From NCBI RefSeq assembly GCF_900102465.1, contig NZ_FNBW01000006.1, forward strand, positions 248,001 through 312,000: a stretch of DNA of 64,000 nt, read 5' to 3'. This DNA comes from Thalassobaculum litoreum DSM 18839. GTDB taxonomy: Bacteria; Pseudomonadota; Alphaproteobacteria; Thalassobaculales; Thalassobaculaceae. How positions within the stretch are numbered: position 1 is the stretch's first letter; the number at the start of each line of letters is the position of its first letter. Position numbers and translations under genes: made by a program. The notes under the pieces are model-generated. The model saw nothing but the letters and a program-made list of their open reading frames with translations, made no database searches and was not told the origin of the DNA. This document shows, piece by piece, positions 42,772 to 51,627 of the stretch.

Positions 42772-44448
42772 TTACAGCCGGTTACACGCGCTCACCACCG
42801 CCTTGATCGGCGCCAGGGTGATGTCGGTGTCGATGCCCACGCCGAAGATGCTGGTCCCGGTCTCGTCCGGCACCTTGATCTCGATATAGGCGGCCGCCTC
42901 GGCGTCGGAGCCGACCGAGCGGGTGTGCTCCACATAGTCCTTGAGCTTGAACTTCAGCCCGAACTCCTTGCGCATCATGTGCGAGAAGGCGTTGACCGGG
43001 CCGTTGCCCTGACCGGTGATCGTCTTCTCCGTGCCGTTGTCGGTGAGCACGGCATTGACCTCCACGACCTGGTTCGAGCCGGGTACGCGGCGGGATTCGA
43101 AGTTGACCAGGTTGAACCGGCCCTCGGGCTGGGTGACGTATTCCTTCTCGAATGCGTTCCAGATCTCCTGGCTGGAGATCTCCTGGCTGCTGGCGTCGGT
43201 CAGGCGCTGGATGACCTGGCTGAACTGGGCCTGCCATTCCTTGGGAAGCCGAATGTGGTGGTCGTTCTCCAGCACATAGGCGATGCCGCCCTTGCCCGAC
43301 TGCGAGTTGACGCGGATCACCGCCTCGTAGTCGCGGCCGATATCGTGCGGATCGATCGGCAGGTAGGGCACCTCCCACACACCGCTGTTCGCCGCCTTGA
43401 TCGCCTTCATGCCCTTGTTGATCGCGTCCTGGTGCGAGCCGGAGAAGGCGGTGTGGACCAGCTCGCCGGCATAGGGATGGCGCGGGTGGATCGGCAACTG
43501 GTTGCAGTATTCCGCCGTCTCCATCAGCCCGTTGATGTCGGAGAAGTCCAGCTTCGGGTCGACGCCCTGGGTGAACAGGTTCAAGCCCAGGGTGACGATG
43601 TCCACGTTGCCGGTGCGCTCACCGTTGCCGAACAGGGTGCCTTCCACCCGGTCGGCGCCGGCCATCACCGCCAGCTCGGCCGCCGCCACGCCGGTGCCCC
43701 GGTCGTTATGCGGGTGAACCGACAGGCAGATCCGGTCGCGCCGGGTGAAGTTGCGGTGCATCCACTCGATCTGGTCGGCGTAGATGTTCGGGGTCGACAT
43801 CTCCACCGTGGAGGGCAGGTTGAGGATGATCTGGTTGTCGACGACCGGCGCCCAGATATCCATGACCGCCTCGCAGACCTCCAGGGCGTAGTCCAGCTCG
43901 GTGCCGGTGAAGCTCTCCGGCGAGTACTGGAGCTGGACGTTCTGGCCGGCCAGCATCGGCAGGCGGTCGCGCACCATCTCCGCGCCCTCGGTGGCGATCT
44001 TCTTCACGCCGGCCTGATCCTGCTGGAACACCACCCGGCGCTGCAGCTCGGAGGTCGAGTTGTACAGGTGGATGATGACGTTCTTGGCGCCGAGCACGCT
44101 CTCGAAGGTACGCTGGACCAGATGCTCGCGCGCCTGGGTCAGGACCTGGATGGTGACGTCATCGGGGATCAGGTTCTCCTCGATGAGCTGGCGCACGAAA
44201 TTGAAGTCGGTATCCGAGGCGGACGGGAACCCGACCTCGACCTGCTTGAAGCCCATCTTGACCAGGGCGTCCCACATCCGCCGCTTGCGGGCGCCGTCCA
44301 TCGGGTCGACCAGGGCCTGGTTGCCGTCGCGGAGGTCCACGGAGCACCAGATCGGGGCGGTGTCGATAACCTTGTCCGGCCAGGATCGCTTGGGCAGATC
44401 GACCTGGGCGTAGGCGCGGTATTTGTGGATCGGCATGCGGTTCAACAT
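42772..44448 (-). CDS. leuA: 2-isopropylmalate synthase
   Basis: A 558-residue enzyme that condenses acetyl-CoA with 2-oxoisovalerate at the start of leucine synthesis. The catalytic barrel has VDLRDGNQALVDPMDG (Arg-Asp) and SVHPHNDRGTG (metal-binding HxH); the C-terminal regulatory domain (from about residue 425) has ITGQGNGPVNAF and is the leucine-binding part. It is the longer LeuA type, similar to the fungal and actinobacterial form. GGAGGA is six bases before ATG 44448. The rest of the leu pathway is not in the window. The gap upstream contains a possible leader peptide (see findings). Confidence 0.97.
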   Translation of the reverse strand: MLNRMPIHKYRAYAQVDLPKRSWPDKVIDTAPIWCSVDLRDGNQALVDPMDGARKRRMWDALVKMGFKQVEVGFPSASDTDFNFVRQLIEENLIPDDVTIQVLTQAREHLVQRTFESVLGAKNVIIHLYNSTSELQRRVVFQQDQAGVKKIATEGAEMVRDRLPMLAGQNVQLQYSPESFTGTELDYALEVCEAVMDIWAPVVDNQIILNLPSTVEMSTPNIYADQIEWMHRNFTRRDRICLSVHPHNDRGTGVAAAELAVMAGADRVEGTLFGNGERTGNVDIVTLGLNLFTQGVDPKLDFSDINGLMETAEYCNQLPIHPRHPYAGELVHTAFSGSHQDAINKGMKAIKAANSGVWEVPYLPIDPHDIGRDYEAVIRVNSQSGKGGIAYVLENDHHIRLPKEWQAQFSQVIQRLTDASSQEISSQEIWNAFEKEYVTQPEGRFNLVNFESRRVPGSNQVVEVNAVLTDNGTEKTITGQGNGPVNAFSHMMRKEFGLKFKLKDYVEHTRSVGSDAEAAAYIEIKVPDETGTSIFGVGIDTDITLAPIKAVVSACNRL

Positions 44449-44826
44449 CGTCTTTCCTCCTGGGGCGCGCCGCCGGTCCGATCCCTCGCTCGGGAGGTCG
44501 GGTGCCGTGGGCGGGCGCCGGATTATCGTCGCTCTCGTCTGCTGGTGTGTGTCGCCGCCACGCCACAGGAACGGGAAATTTCGAACGCAGCTCGGGCGTC
44601 CGGAATTTTCGATACCTGTTGGGGGTCACTGCCGATCATCAGGTCGGCCTCAATGGAACCTTGGGGTGGACGCGCGGGGGCGAACGAATCTGTCCCGGTC
44701 TCTCTCAGAGAGCCGGGCAAATAAGTCGCAGGCCGAGCATCGCGGTTCCGAACATCATGGCAGCAGTTGAGCCATAAGCGCGTCTTACGGTCAAGTCCGG
44801 ACTGGCGCGTTCCATCGCAGCAACGT
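44449..44826. promoter_or_regulatory. divergent leuA and lpxR upstream region
   Basis: A 378-base gap without a clear gene. On the leuA strand a 17-codon frame (44758-44705) encodes four Leu codons and ends at TGA in the loop of a hairpin (44694-44717: CCCGG, CTCTC, GAGAG, CCGGG). The hairpin has no T run after it. I see no strong ribosome site in front of the small frame and no clear -35/-10 box for either gene. Confidence 0.3.
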
Positions 44827-45867
44827 ATGAGTCGGTCCATGCGCAAAATTCTCTACGCCCTGCTTCTCGCCGTTCCCGCCGCTCCGGCCTTCGCGGATGA
44901 AAAGCCGAAGGAGGAGGTGGACAAGGACGAGTCGGTGCTCAGCTTCACGCTGGAGAACGACCTTCCCGCCAATACGGACCAGTACTACACCAACGGCTTC
45001 CGCTTCACCTGGACCAGCGAGGTGAACAATGTGCCGTATGTGGTGCGCAGCGGTTCCGAGCCGCTGCTGGGCACCGGGGAGAAGACCCGTTGGCAGGCGA
45101 CCTTCGGTCAGAACCTGTACACGCCCCAGGACATCAAGCTGGAGAACCCGCCGGCGGACGACCAGCCCTATGCCGCCTGGCTCTACGGATCGGTCGGCGT
45201 GATCACCGACGAGCCCTACGAGCAGGACAGCCGGTTCTCGCGGGTGCAGACCTCCGCGCTGCTGTCGCTCGGCGTCGTCGGTCCGCTGGCCCTCGGCGAG
45301 GAAGTGCAGGATTTCGTGCACGACCAGATCGGCTCTCCCGATCCCCAGGGCTGGGACCATCAGCTCAACAACGAGCCGGCGGTGCTCCTGATGCTGCAGC
45401 GGCGCTGGGTCTTCGGCGCGCCGCTGGCGAGCTATGGCGGGCTGCGGGTCGATGCCGCGCCGCACACCACGGTGGCGCTGGGCAACGTGTTCACCCACGG
45501 CGCCGCGGGCATCACCTTCCGCCTCGGCGATCCGCCGGAGGGCGACTACGGTCCGCCGCGCATCCAGCCGGCGAGCCCGGGGTCGGACTTCTTCGGCGAG
45601 GTGGTCGGCGGCGACCGGCTCGGCTGGTATGTGTTCGCCGGTGCCGAGGGCCGGGCGGTGGCCCGCAACATCTTCCTCGACGGCAACACGTTCGAGGACT
45701 CCCCCAGCGTCGACAAGAACATCTTCGTCGGCGAGCTGTCGGCCGGTGCGGTGCTGACCTATGACGATTTCCGCATCGCCTATACCCACGTGATCCGCAG
45801 CCCCGAGTTCGAGGGGCAGAACGGTCCGAGCGTGTTCGGCGGGATCACCGTGGGCTGGCGGTTCTAG
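44827..45867 (+). CDS. LpxR-type lipid A deacylase family outer-membrane protein (DUF2219)
   Basis: A 346-residue exported protein. The signal peptide is KILYALLLAVPAAPAFA with cleavage before DEK. The mature part contains FTLENDLPANTDQYYTNGF, the LpxR/DUF2219 signature with the Asn and Asp of the calcium and catalytic site, then PYAAWLYGSVG and a C-terminal strand ending in Phe (GGITVGWRF), as for outer-membrane beta-barrels. LpxR removes the 3'-acyloxyacyl chain from lipid A in Salmonella; the same reaction is likely, not proven. ATG 44827 or 44839 can start it; neither has a good ribosome site. Confidence 0.85.
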   Translation: MSRSMRKILYALLLAVPAAPAFADEKPKEEVDKDESVLSFTLENDLPANTDQYYTNGFRFTWTSEVNNVPYVVRSGSEPLLGTGEKTRWQATFGQNLYTPQDIKLENPPADDQPYAAWLYGSVGVITDEPYEQDSRFSRVQTSALLSLGVVGPLALGEEVQDFVHDQIGSPDPQGWDHQLNNEPAVLLMLQRRWVFGAPLASYGGLRVDAAPHTTVALGNVFTHGAAGITFRLGDPPEGDYGPPRIQPASPGSDFFGEVVGGDRLGWYVFAGAEGRAVARNIFLDGNTFEDSPSVDKNIFVGELSAGAVLTYDDFRIAYTHVIRSPEFEGQNGPSVFGGITVGWRF

Positions 45868-45900
45868 AAGGGGGCGCGGCGCGCCTGCTCCTTTCCTTCC

Positions 45901-46016
45901 CCGTCTTCCCGGCCTTGCGCCGGGACCCAGCCGTCAGCAGCCGGAACGCCCGAGGATGATGGTCCGCAGCCGCAGCGCGCCTCTCCCTGGATCCCGGCGC
46001 AAGGCCGGGAAGACGG
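45901..46016. repeat. intergenic palindromic element, family 1, copy B
   Basis: Arms at 45901-45930 and 45987-46016 are inverted and identical at 29 of 30 positions; each begins CCGTCTTCCCGGCCTTGC (or complement). It lies between the convergent LpxR-like and AraC genes. The rest of the 342-base gap holds a third partial arm near 46089 and the half element at 46168-46205; no gene is seen. Confidence 0.85.
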
Positions 46017-46167
46017 GGAGGGCTATGGGGCCTGTCCCTCGGCGGCCGTGATTTCGGCACCGCCTTTCCAACAAGTCCGACACTCCAAGGCCTTGCGCCG
46101 GCCGGCCTTGTGCCAGGGCGAGCCCGTCCGTCGCTCCGAGACTTCCGAGAGCGCGCAAGCTCTCGGG

Positions 46168-46205
46168 CTAGGCCCGGAATAAATCCGGGCAGGGAACCGA
46201 AGGAG
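46168..46205. repeat. half copy of palindromic element family 2
   Basis: TAGGCCCGGAATAAATCCGG, then AGGGAA and GAAGGAGGGT, matches the right arm and flank of the element at 21836-21947. The left arm is missing or diverged. Confidence 0.5.
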
Positions 46206-46209
46206 GGTG

Positions 46210-47013
46210 TTAACCCCCCGCCAGCCGCTGGAACTGCCCCGGCGTGACCTGGAACGCCTTGTGAAAGGCCGCCACGAAGGCGCTTGAGGTGGCGTACCCC
46301 GCCTCGAAGGCCACGTCCGTCACCCGGTCCCCCGTCAGCAGCTTCTCCGCCGCCGCCGTCAGCGCCAGATAGCGCCGCCAGTCGCGATAGGTCATCCCCG
46401 TCTCCGCCTGCACCCTCCGGCGCAGGGTGCGCGGGCTGACGGCCAGGATATCCCCCCATTCCTCCAGCGAGCGCTCGTCCGACGGGTCGGCGCTGACCGC
46501 ATCGGCGATCCGCGCCACCGCCGGATCGCCCGGCCGGGGCAGGCGCACGCTCAACCCCGGCGCCGGGCGCACCAGCGCCAGCGCGGCACCGGCCACCGTG
46601 GTCCAGGCCCGGTCCAGTCGCTCCCGGTCGTAGGTCTCCGCCAGCCAGGTCACCATGTCGGCCAGCGGCGTGCCCTGTTCCACCGCGCTGGGACTGTCGG
46701 GCAGGGCGCCGGCGCCGTCGTCGCGGACGAAGAGACTGCGCATGGAGCGTTCCTCCGGTGCGAGCGAGCGGTGCGGCGTGCCGGCCGGCAGCCACAGCAC
46801 GCTGCCGCGCGGCACCAGCCAGACCCGCTGCGGCGTCTCCACCCGCATCACCCGGGCGAGCGTCAGGGCGAGCTGGCCCCGGTCATGGGTGTGCCACGGC
46901 ACGCTGGCCCCCGGCGCGAAGGACGCGGCATGGCCGATCACCGGCGTGTCGGTCTCCTCGTGACCGCTCACCGGATCCTTGCCGGATCCTCCATCCTGTC
47001 CGCTCGGCGACAT
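46210..47013 (-). CDS. AraC family transcriptional regulator
   Basis: A 267-residue regulator with an N-terminal cupin (VPWHTHDRGQLALTLARVM, LPAGTPHRS) and C-terminal double helix-turn-helix (LEEWGDILAVSPRTLRRRV; VTDVAFEAGYATSSAFVAAF, ending TPGQFQ). It is the same short type as the regulator at 31698-32537. No efflux gene is divergent here: the neighbour upstream is the FAD/Fe-S dehydrogenase gene, which starts 97 bases away in the opposite direction and may be its target. Confidence 0.88.
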   Translation of the reverse strand: MSPSGQDGGSGKDPVSGHEETDTPVIGHAASFAPGASVPWHTHDRGQLALTLARVMRVETPQRVWLVPRGSVLWLPAGTPHRSLAPEERSMRSLFVRDDGAGALPDSPSAVEQGTPLADMVTWLAETYDRERLDRAWTTVAGAALALVRPAPGLSVRLPRPGDPAVARIADAVSADPSDERSLEEWGDILAVSPRTLRRRVQAETGMTYRDWRRYLALTAAAEKLLTGDRVTDVAFEAGYATSSAFVAAFHKAFQVTPGQFQRLAGG

Positions 47014-47110
47014 CCGTTGTCCGCTCGCTTGGTATCGTCGGCCCTATCCTGGCGCTAGATTAGCACGCGAGGAAACGCAAAACGGGGCCAAGCCCCCGAG
47101 GGTAGAGACG

Positions 47111-50029
47111 ATGGTGGATGCAGCGACGCGGATCGGCGATTCCGCCCTGGCCGAGCGGCTGGGACGCGAGATCGAAGGCGAGGTGAAGTTCGACGCCTTC
47201 ACCCGCGGCCGCTATGCCACCGACGCCTCGATCTATCAGGTCGAACCGATCGGCGTGGTCATTCCGAAGACCGAGAACGACCTGCGCGCCGCCGTGCATA
47301 TCGCCGAGATGGAGGGCATTCCCCTGCTGCCGCGCGGCGGCGGCACCTCGCAATGCGGGCAGACGGTGAACACCGCCCTGGTGCTCGACTGCACCAAATA
47401 CCTGCGCGGGATCACCGACTACGACGAGGAGACCCACGAGGTCACCGTCCAGCCGGGCATCGTGCTCGACCACCTGAACGCCTGGCTGAAGCCGAAGGGG
47501 CGGATCTATCCGGTCGACATCTCGACCTCCTCGCGGGCGACCATCGGCGGCATGGCGGCCAACAATTCCTGCGGCGGTCGCTCGATCCATTACGGCATCA
47601 TGGTCGACAACGTGGAAGCCATCGACGCCATCCTGATGGACGGCACCGAGGCCCGCTTCGACCGGGTGCCGGGCAATCTGGGCGAGCTGTCGGGTCCGGC
47701 GCGCTACCGCGACCTGGTGCAGCGGATCCGCGCCATCGCCGAACGCGAGCAGGGCGAGATCGACGCCAACATCCCCAAGCTGATGCGCAAGGTCGGCGGC
47801 TACAACCTGGACCGGGTGACGGCGCGGGACGCGGCGGGCGGCCACAACATGGCCTCGCTGCTGGTCGGCTCGGAGGGGACGCTCGCCCTGTCGCGGCGCA
47901 TCAAACTGAAGACCCACGCGATCCCCAAGCATCGGGTGGTCGGCGTCTGCCATTTCCCGACCTTTCACGCGGCGATGGAGAACACCCAGCACCTGGTGAC
48001 CCTGAAGCCGTTCGGCGTCGAGCTGATCGACCGCACCATGATCGAGCTGGCCCGCGAGATCCCGATGTTCCAGGCGGCCATGCGCGAGTTCGTGGCCGGC
48101 GAGCCGGACGCGCTGCTGCTGGTCGAATTCGCCGGCGACGAGAAGGATCCGCTGCTGGCCAAGCTGGCTGATCTGGAAACCATGATGGCCGATCTCGGCT
48201 TCCCCGGTGCCGTGGTGCGGGCGGAGGATCCGGGCCTGCAGGCGCGGATCACCGAGGTCCGCCAGTCCGGCCTCAACATCATGATGTCGATGAAGAGCGA
48301 CGGAAAACCGGTCTCCTTCATCGAGGATTGCGCGGTGCCGCTGGAGCACCTGGCGGATTACACCGCGCGGCTGACCGACGTGTTCACCAAGCACGGCACC
48401 AAGGGCACCTGGTACGCCCATGCCTCGGTCGGGACCCTGCATGTGCGGCCGATCCTGAACATGAAGGACGGCGGCGACGTGAAGAAGATGCGCGCCATCG
48501 CCGAAGAGGCCTTCGAGATGGTGCGGGAATACAAGGGCTCCCATTCCGGCGAGCATGGCGACGGCATCGTACGCTCGGAGTTCCACCGCTCCATGTTCGG
48601 CGACCGGGTGGTCGACGCCTTCGCCGAGGTGAAGCAGGCGTTCGACCCCAAGGGACTGATGAATCCGGGCCGGATCGTGAACCCGCCGAAGATGGACGAC
48701 CGCTCCCTGTTCCGGTTCAAGCCGGGCTACACGGCGGTCAATCCGGACACCCGGTTCGACTGGTCGGCCTGGGGCGGGCTCTCCGGGGCGGTGGAGATGT
48801 GCAACAACAACGGCGCCTGCCGCAAACGCGATCCCGGCGTCATGTGCCCCAGCTTCCGAGCCACCGGCGACGAACAGCATCTGGTGCGCGGCCGGGCCAA
48901 CACCCTGCGCCTCGCCTTGTCCGGCCAGCTGGGCCCCGAGGCGCTGAGCGATCCGGCGTTGAAGGAGACGCTGGACCTCTGCGTCGGCTGTAAGGGCTGC
49001 AAACGGGAGTGCCCGACCGGCGTCGACATGGCGAAGATGAAGACCGAGGTGCTGGGCCAATACGTCAAGCGCCACGGCCTCTCGGCCAAGGACCGGCTGA
49101 TCGCCGAGATGCCGCGCTATGCCGAGGCGGCGAGCCGCTTCTCCTACCTCGCCAACCTGCGCGACGCGGTGCCGGGGGCGGCCTGGCTCAGCGAGAAACT
49201 GCTCGGCTTTGCCATGGAGCGCACGCTGCCGCACTGGACGTCCGCGCCGTTCCGAGGATCCGAAGTGTCGGACCGACCGGTGGTGGACGGCCGCGAGGTC
49301 GTGCTCTTCGCCGACACCTTCAACACCTATTTCGAGCCGGAGAACCTGCGCGCCGCCGTGGCGGTGCTGGAGGCGGCGGGCTACACGATCCACGTGATCG
49401 ACCCGGTGGCGGCCGGCGGGCGCCATGTCTGTTGCGGGCGCACCTATCTCGCGTCGGGCCTGATCGAGAAGGCGGAGGCCGAGATGGCCCGGCTGGCCGA
49501 GGCCTTCGCGCCGTTCGCCGAGCGCGGGGTGCCGATCGTCGGGCTGGAGCCGTCCTGCCTGTTCACCCTGAAGGACGAACTGCCCTCACTGCTGCGCGAC
49601 CGAGCCGGCAAGGTGCCGGAGATGGCCATGCTGTTCGAGGAGTTCATCGCCCGCGAGGCCGCAGCCGGGCGGCTGGACGGGCTCAAGCTCAAGCCGATCG
49701 GCGCCAAGGCCCTGGTCCACGGCCACTGCCACCAGAAGGCCTTCGCCGCCATGGGACCGGTGCAGACCGCCCTTAAGCTGATTCCGGGTCTCGACGTGTC
49801 GGTGATCGAGTCGAGCTGCTGCGGCATGGCCGGCGCCTTCGGCTACGAGAAGGACCACATCGAGGTGTCGATGAAGATGGCCGAGCTCAGCCTACTCCCG
49901 GCGGTCCGGGCGGCCGATCCTGACACCATCCTCGTCGCCGACGGCACCTCGTGCCGCCACCAGATTCACGACGGCGCAGGACGCGAGGCGATCCACGTCT
50001 CCCGCGTCCTGGAACGCGCCCTCGCCTGA
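47111..50029 (+). CDS. FAD-linked dehydrogenase with Fe-S and CCG domains (YdiJ-type)
   Basis: A 972-residue fusion. The N-terminal FAD-binding PCMH domain has LPRGGGTSQCGQTVN and SRATIGGMAANNSCGGRS; the FAD-oxidase C-terminal domain has HSGEHGDGIVRSEF, and a ferredoxin-like part has CVGCKGCKRECPTGVD plus an earlier Cys set in NNGACRKRDPGVMCPSFR. The C-terminal CCG part has HVCCGRTYLASG, HGHCHQKAF and SSCCGMAGAFG. E. coli YdiJ of this type oxidises D-2-hydroxyglutarate; D-lactate or glycolate are alternatives. Electrons probably go to the quinone pool. Followed after 29 bases by serine-glyoxylate aminotransferase. Confidence 0.9.
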   Translation: MVDAATRIGDSALAERLGREIEGEVKFDAFTRGRYATDASIYQVEPIGVVIPKTENDLRAAVHIAEMEGIPLLPRGGGTSQCGQTVNTALVLDCTKYLRGITDYDEETHEVTVQPGIVLDHLNAWLKPKGRIYPVDISTSSRATIGGMAANNSCGGRSIHYGIMVDNVEAIDAILMDGTEARFDRVPGNLGELSGPARYRDLVQRIRAIAEREQGEIDANIPKLMRKVGGYNLDRVTARDAAGGHNMASLLVGSEGTLALSRRIKLKTHAIPKHRVVGVCHFPTFHAAMENTQHLVTLKPFGVELIDRTMIELAREIPMFQAAMREFVAGEPDALLLVEFAGDEKDPLLAKLADLETMMADLGFPGAVVRAEDPGLQARITEVRQSGLNIMMSMKSDGKPVSFIEDCAVPLEHLADYTARLTDVFTKHGTKGTWYAHASVGTLHVRPILNMKDGGDVKKMRAIAEEAFEMVREYKGSHSGEHGDGIVRSEFHRSMFGDRVVDAFAEVKQAFDPKGLMNPGRIVNPPKMDDRSLFRFKPGYTAVNPDTRFDWSAWGGLSGAVEMCNNNGACRKRDPGVMCPSFRATGDEQHLVRGRANTLRLALSGQLGPEALSDPALKETLDLCVGCKGCKRECPTGVDMAKMKTEVLGQYVKRHGLSAKDRLIAEMPRYAEAASRFSYLANLRDAVPGAAWLSEKLLGFAMERTLPHWTSAPFRGSEVSDRPVVDGREVVLFADTFNTYFEPENLRAAVAVLEAAGYTIHVIDPVAAGGRHVCCGRTYLASGLIEKAEAEMARLAEAFAPFAERGVPIVGLEPSCLFTLKDELPSLLRDRAGKVPEMAMLFEEFIAREAAAGRLDGLKLKPIGAKALVHGHCHQKAFAAMGPVQTALKLIPGLDVSVIESSCCGMAGAFGYEKDHIEVSMKMAELSLLPAVRAADPDTILVADGTSCRHQIHDGAGREAIHVSRVLERALA

Positions 50030-50058
50030 CCAGAACAGACCCTTAGGAGGAACACCCC

Positions 50059-51228
50059 ATGGCCCACCGTGCCGGCCCCCACTTCCTGCAGATCCCCGGT
50101 CCCTCCAACGTGCCGGGCCGCATCCTGCGCGCCATCGAACGGCCGACCATCGACCACCGCGGCCCCGAGTTCCAGGCGCTGGCCAAGGAGGTGCTCGAGA
50201 AGATCAAGCCGATCTTCAAGACCAAGAACCCGGTGATCATCTTCCCCGCCTCCGGCACCGGCGCGTGGGAGGCCGCCCTGGTCAACACGCTGTCCCCCGG
50301 CGACAAGGTGCTGATGGTCGAGACCGGCCAGTTCTCCACCCTGTGGGTCGAGCTCGCCACCCGGATCGGCCTGAAGCCGGAGGTGATCGAGGGCGACTGG
50401 CGCCACGGCGTCGACCCGGCCGAGGTGGAAGCGCGCCTGTCCAAGGACAAGGGCCACGAGATCAAGGCTGTGTGCTGCGTCCATAACGAGACCTCGACCG
50501 GCGTCACCTCCCGCATCCCCGAGGTGCGCAAGGCGATCGACGCGGCCGGCCATCCCGCGCTGTTCATGGTCGACACGATCTCGGGCCTGGCCTCGGCCGA
50601 CCTCCGCCATGACGAGTGGGGGATCGACGTCACCATCTCCGGCTCGCAGAAGGGCCTGATGCTGCCGCCGGGGATCAGCTTCAACGCGGTCAGCGACAAG
50701 GCGCTGGAGGCGGCGAAATCCTCGAAGATGACCAAATCCTATTGGGAGTGGTCGTCGCAGATCGGCCAGAACCCGACCGGTAACTTCCCCTATACCCCGA
50801 ACACCAACCTGCTCTACGGCCTCAACGAGGCCTGCGACATGCTGATGGACGAGGGGCTGGAGAACGTCTTCGCCCGCCACGAGCGCCACGCCGAGGCGAC
50901 CCGCCGGGCGGTGCGCCAGTGGGGCCTGGAGATCCAGTGCGAGGATACCCGCGAATACTCGCCCGTGCTGACCGGCGTGGTGATGCCCGAGGGCCACGAC
51001 GCCGACGCGGTGCGCAAGGTGATCCTGGACAAGTTCGACATGTCGCTGGGCGCGGGCCTCGGCAAGGTGAAGGGCCGGATGTTCCGCATCGGCCATCTCG
51101 GCGACTTCAACGACCTGATGCTGTGCGGCACCCTGTCCGGCTGCGAGATGGGCCTGCGGATGGCCGGCGTGCCGATCCAGACCGGCGGCGTCCAGGCGGC
51201 GCTCGACTATCTGAGCGGGAACGCCTGA
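50059..51228 (+). CDS. serine--glyoxylate aminotransferase
   Basis: A 389-residue class V aminotransferase. HFLQIPGPSNVP at the start, FPASGTGAWEAALVNTL (PLP phosphate cradle), MVDTISGLAS and ISGSQKGLMLPPG with PLP lysine Lys198 are the landmarks. It converts serine and glyoxylate to hydroxypyruvate and glycine, as in the serine cycle or photorespiration-like salvage. TAGGAGGAA is about 10 bases before the ATG. Its place after the dehydrogenase suggests that the latter may make a glyoxylate or 2-oxoacid pool (inference). Confidence 0.92.
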   Translation: MAHRAGPHFLQIPGPSNVPGRILRAIERPTIDHRGPEFQALAKEVLEKIKPIFKTKNPVIIFPASGTGAWEAALVNTLSPGDKVLMVETGQFSTLWVELATRIGLKPEVIEGDWRHGVDPAEVEARLSKDKGHEIKAVCCVHNETSTGVTSRIPEVRKAIDAAGHPALFMVDTISGLASADLRHDEWGIDVTISGSQKGLMLPPGISFNAVSDKALEAAKSSKMTKSYWEWSSQIGQNPTGNFPYTPNTNLLYGLNEACDMLMDEGLENVFARHERHAEATRRAVRQWGLEIQCEDTREYSPVLTGVVMPEGHDADAVRKVILDKFDMSLGAGLGKVKGRMFRIGHLGDFNDLMLCGTLSGCEMGLRMAGVPIQTGGVQAALDYLSGNA

Positions 51229-51246
51229 CGCCCCCACACACTCAGA

Positions 51247-51275
51247 CGTCATCCCGAACCTGTTTCGGGATGACG
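51247..51275. terminator. perfect 12-base-pair hairpin, terminator/REP-like
   Basis: CGTCATCCCGAA (51247-51258) and TTCGGGATGACG (51264-51275) are perfect inverse complements around CCTGT. It separates the aminotransferase gene from the convergent AzlD gene, with no T run. The sequence type recurs in many Alphaproteobacterial gaps. Confidence 0.65.
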
Positions 51276-51288
51276 ATAGGCTTGAACT

Positions 51289-51627
51289 CTACCCCAACGC
51301 CCCCGCCGCCAGCGCGAAGCTGATCGTGCCGCTCGCCACCCCGACCAGCAGGTTGCGCCGCGACAGGTAGAACGCGGCCACGCCGATCAGCGCGGCACCC
51401 AGCCTCACCTCCAGCCCGACGCTCGCCAGGTCGCCTGTCGGCAGGATCAGCAGCCGCGACAGCAGGCCGGCCAGCACCGCGAAGGAGGCGAAGGAGAACC
51501 AGCGGAACACAGCGCCCTGCGGATCCAGGCGCCTGGCCAGGAAGACACCGAGGGCGCGCCACAGCGCCGTGGCCGCGATGGCGCCGACCACCACCAGCGC
51601 CGCCGTCGCCGGTCCGAACGCCGTCAT
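51289..51627 (-). CDS. AzlD-type branched-chain amino acid exporter subunit
   Basis: A 112-residue membrane protein with about four hydrophobic segments (LVVVGAIAATALWRALGVF; WFSFASFAVLAGLLSRLLIL; ALIGVAAFYLSRRNLLVGV), the usual shape of AzlD. With AzlC it exports branched-chain amino acids or analogues. Its start overlaps the AzlC stop in ATGA, so both are made together. Confidence 0.85.
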   Translation of the reverse strand: MTAFGPATAALVVVGAIAATALWRALGVFLARRLDPQGAVFRWFSFASFAVLAGLLSRLLILPTGDLASVGLEVRLGAALIGVAAFYLSRRNLLVGVASGTISFALAAGALG

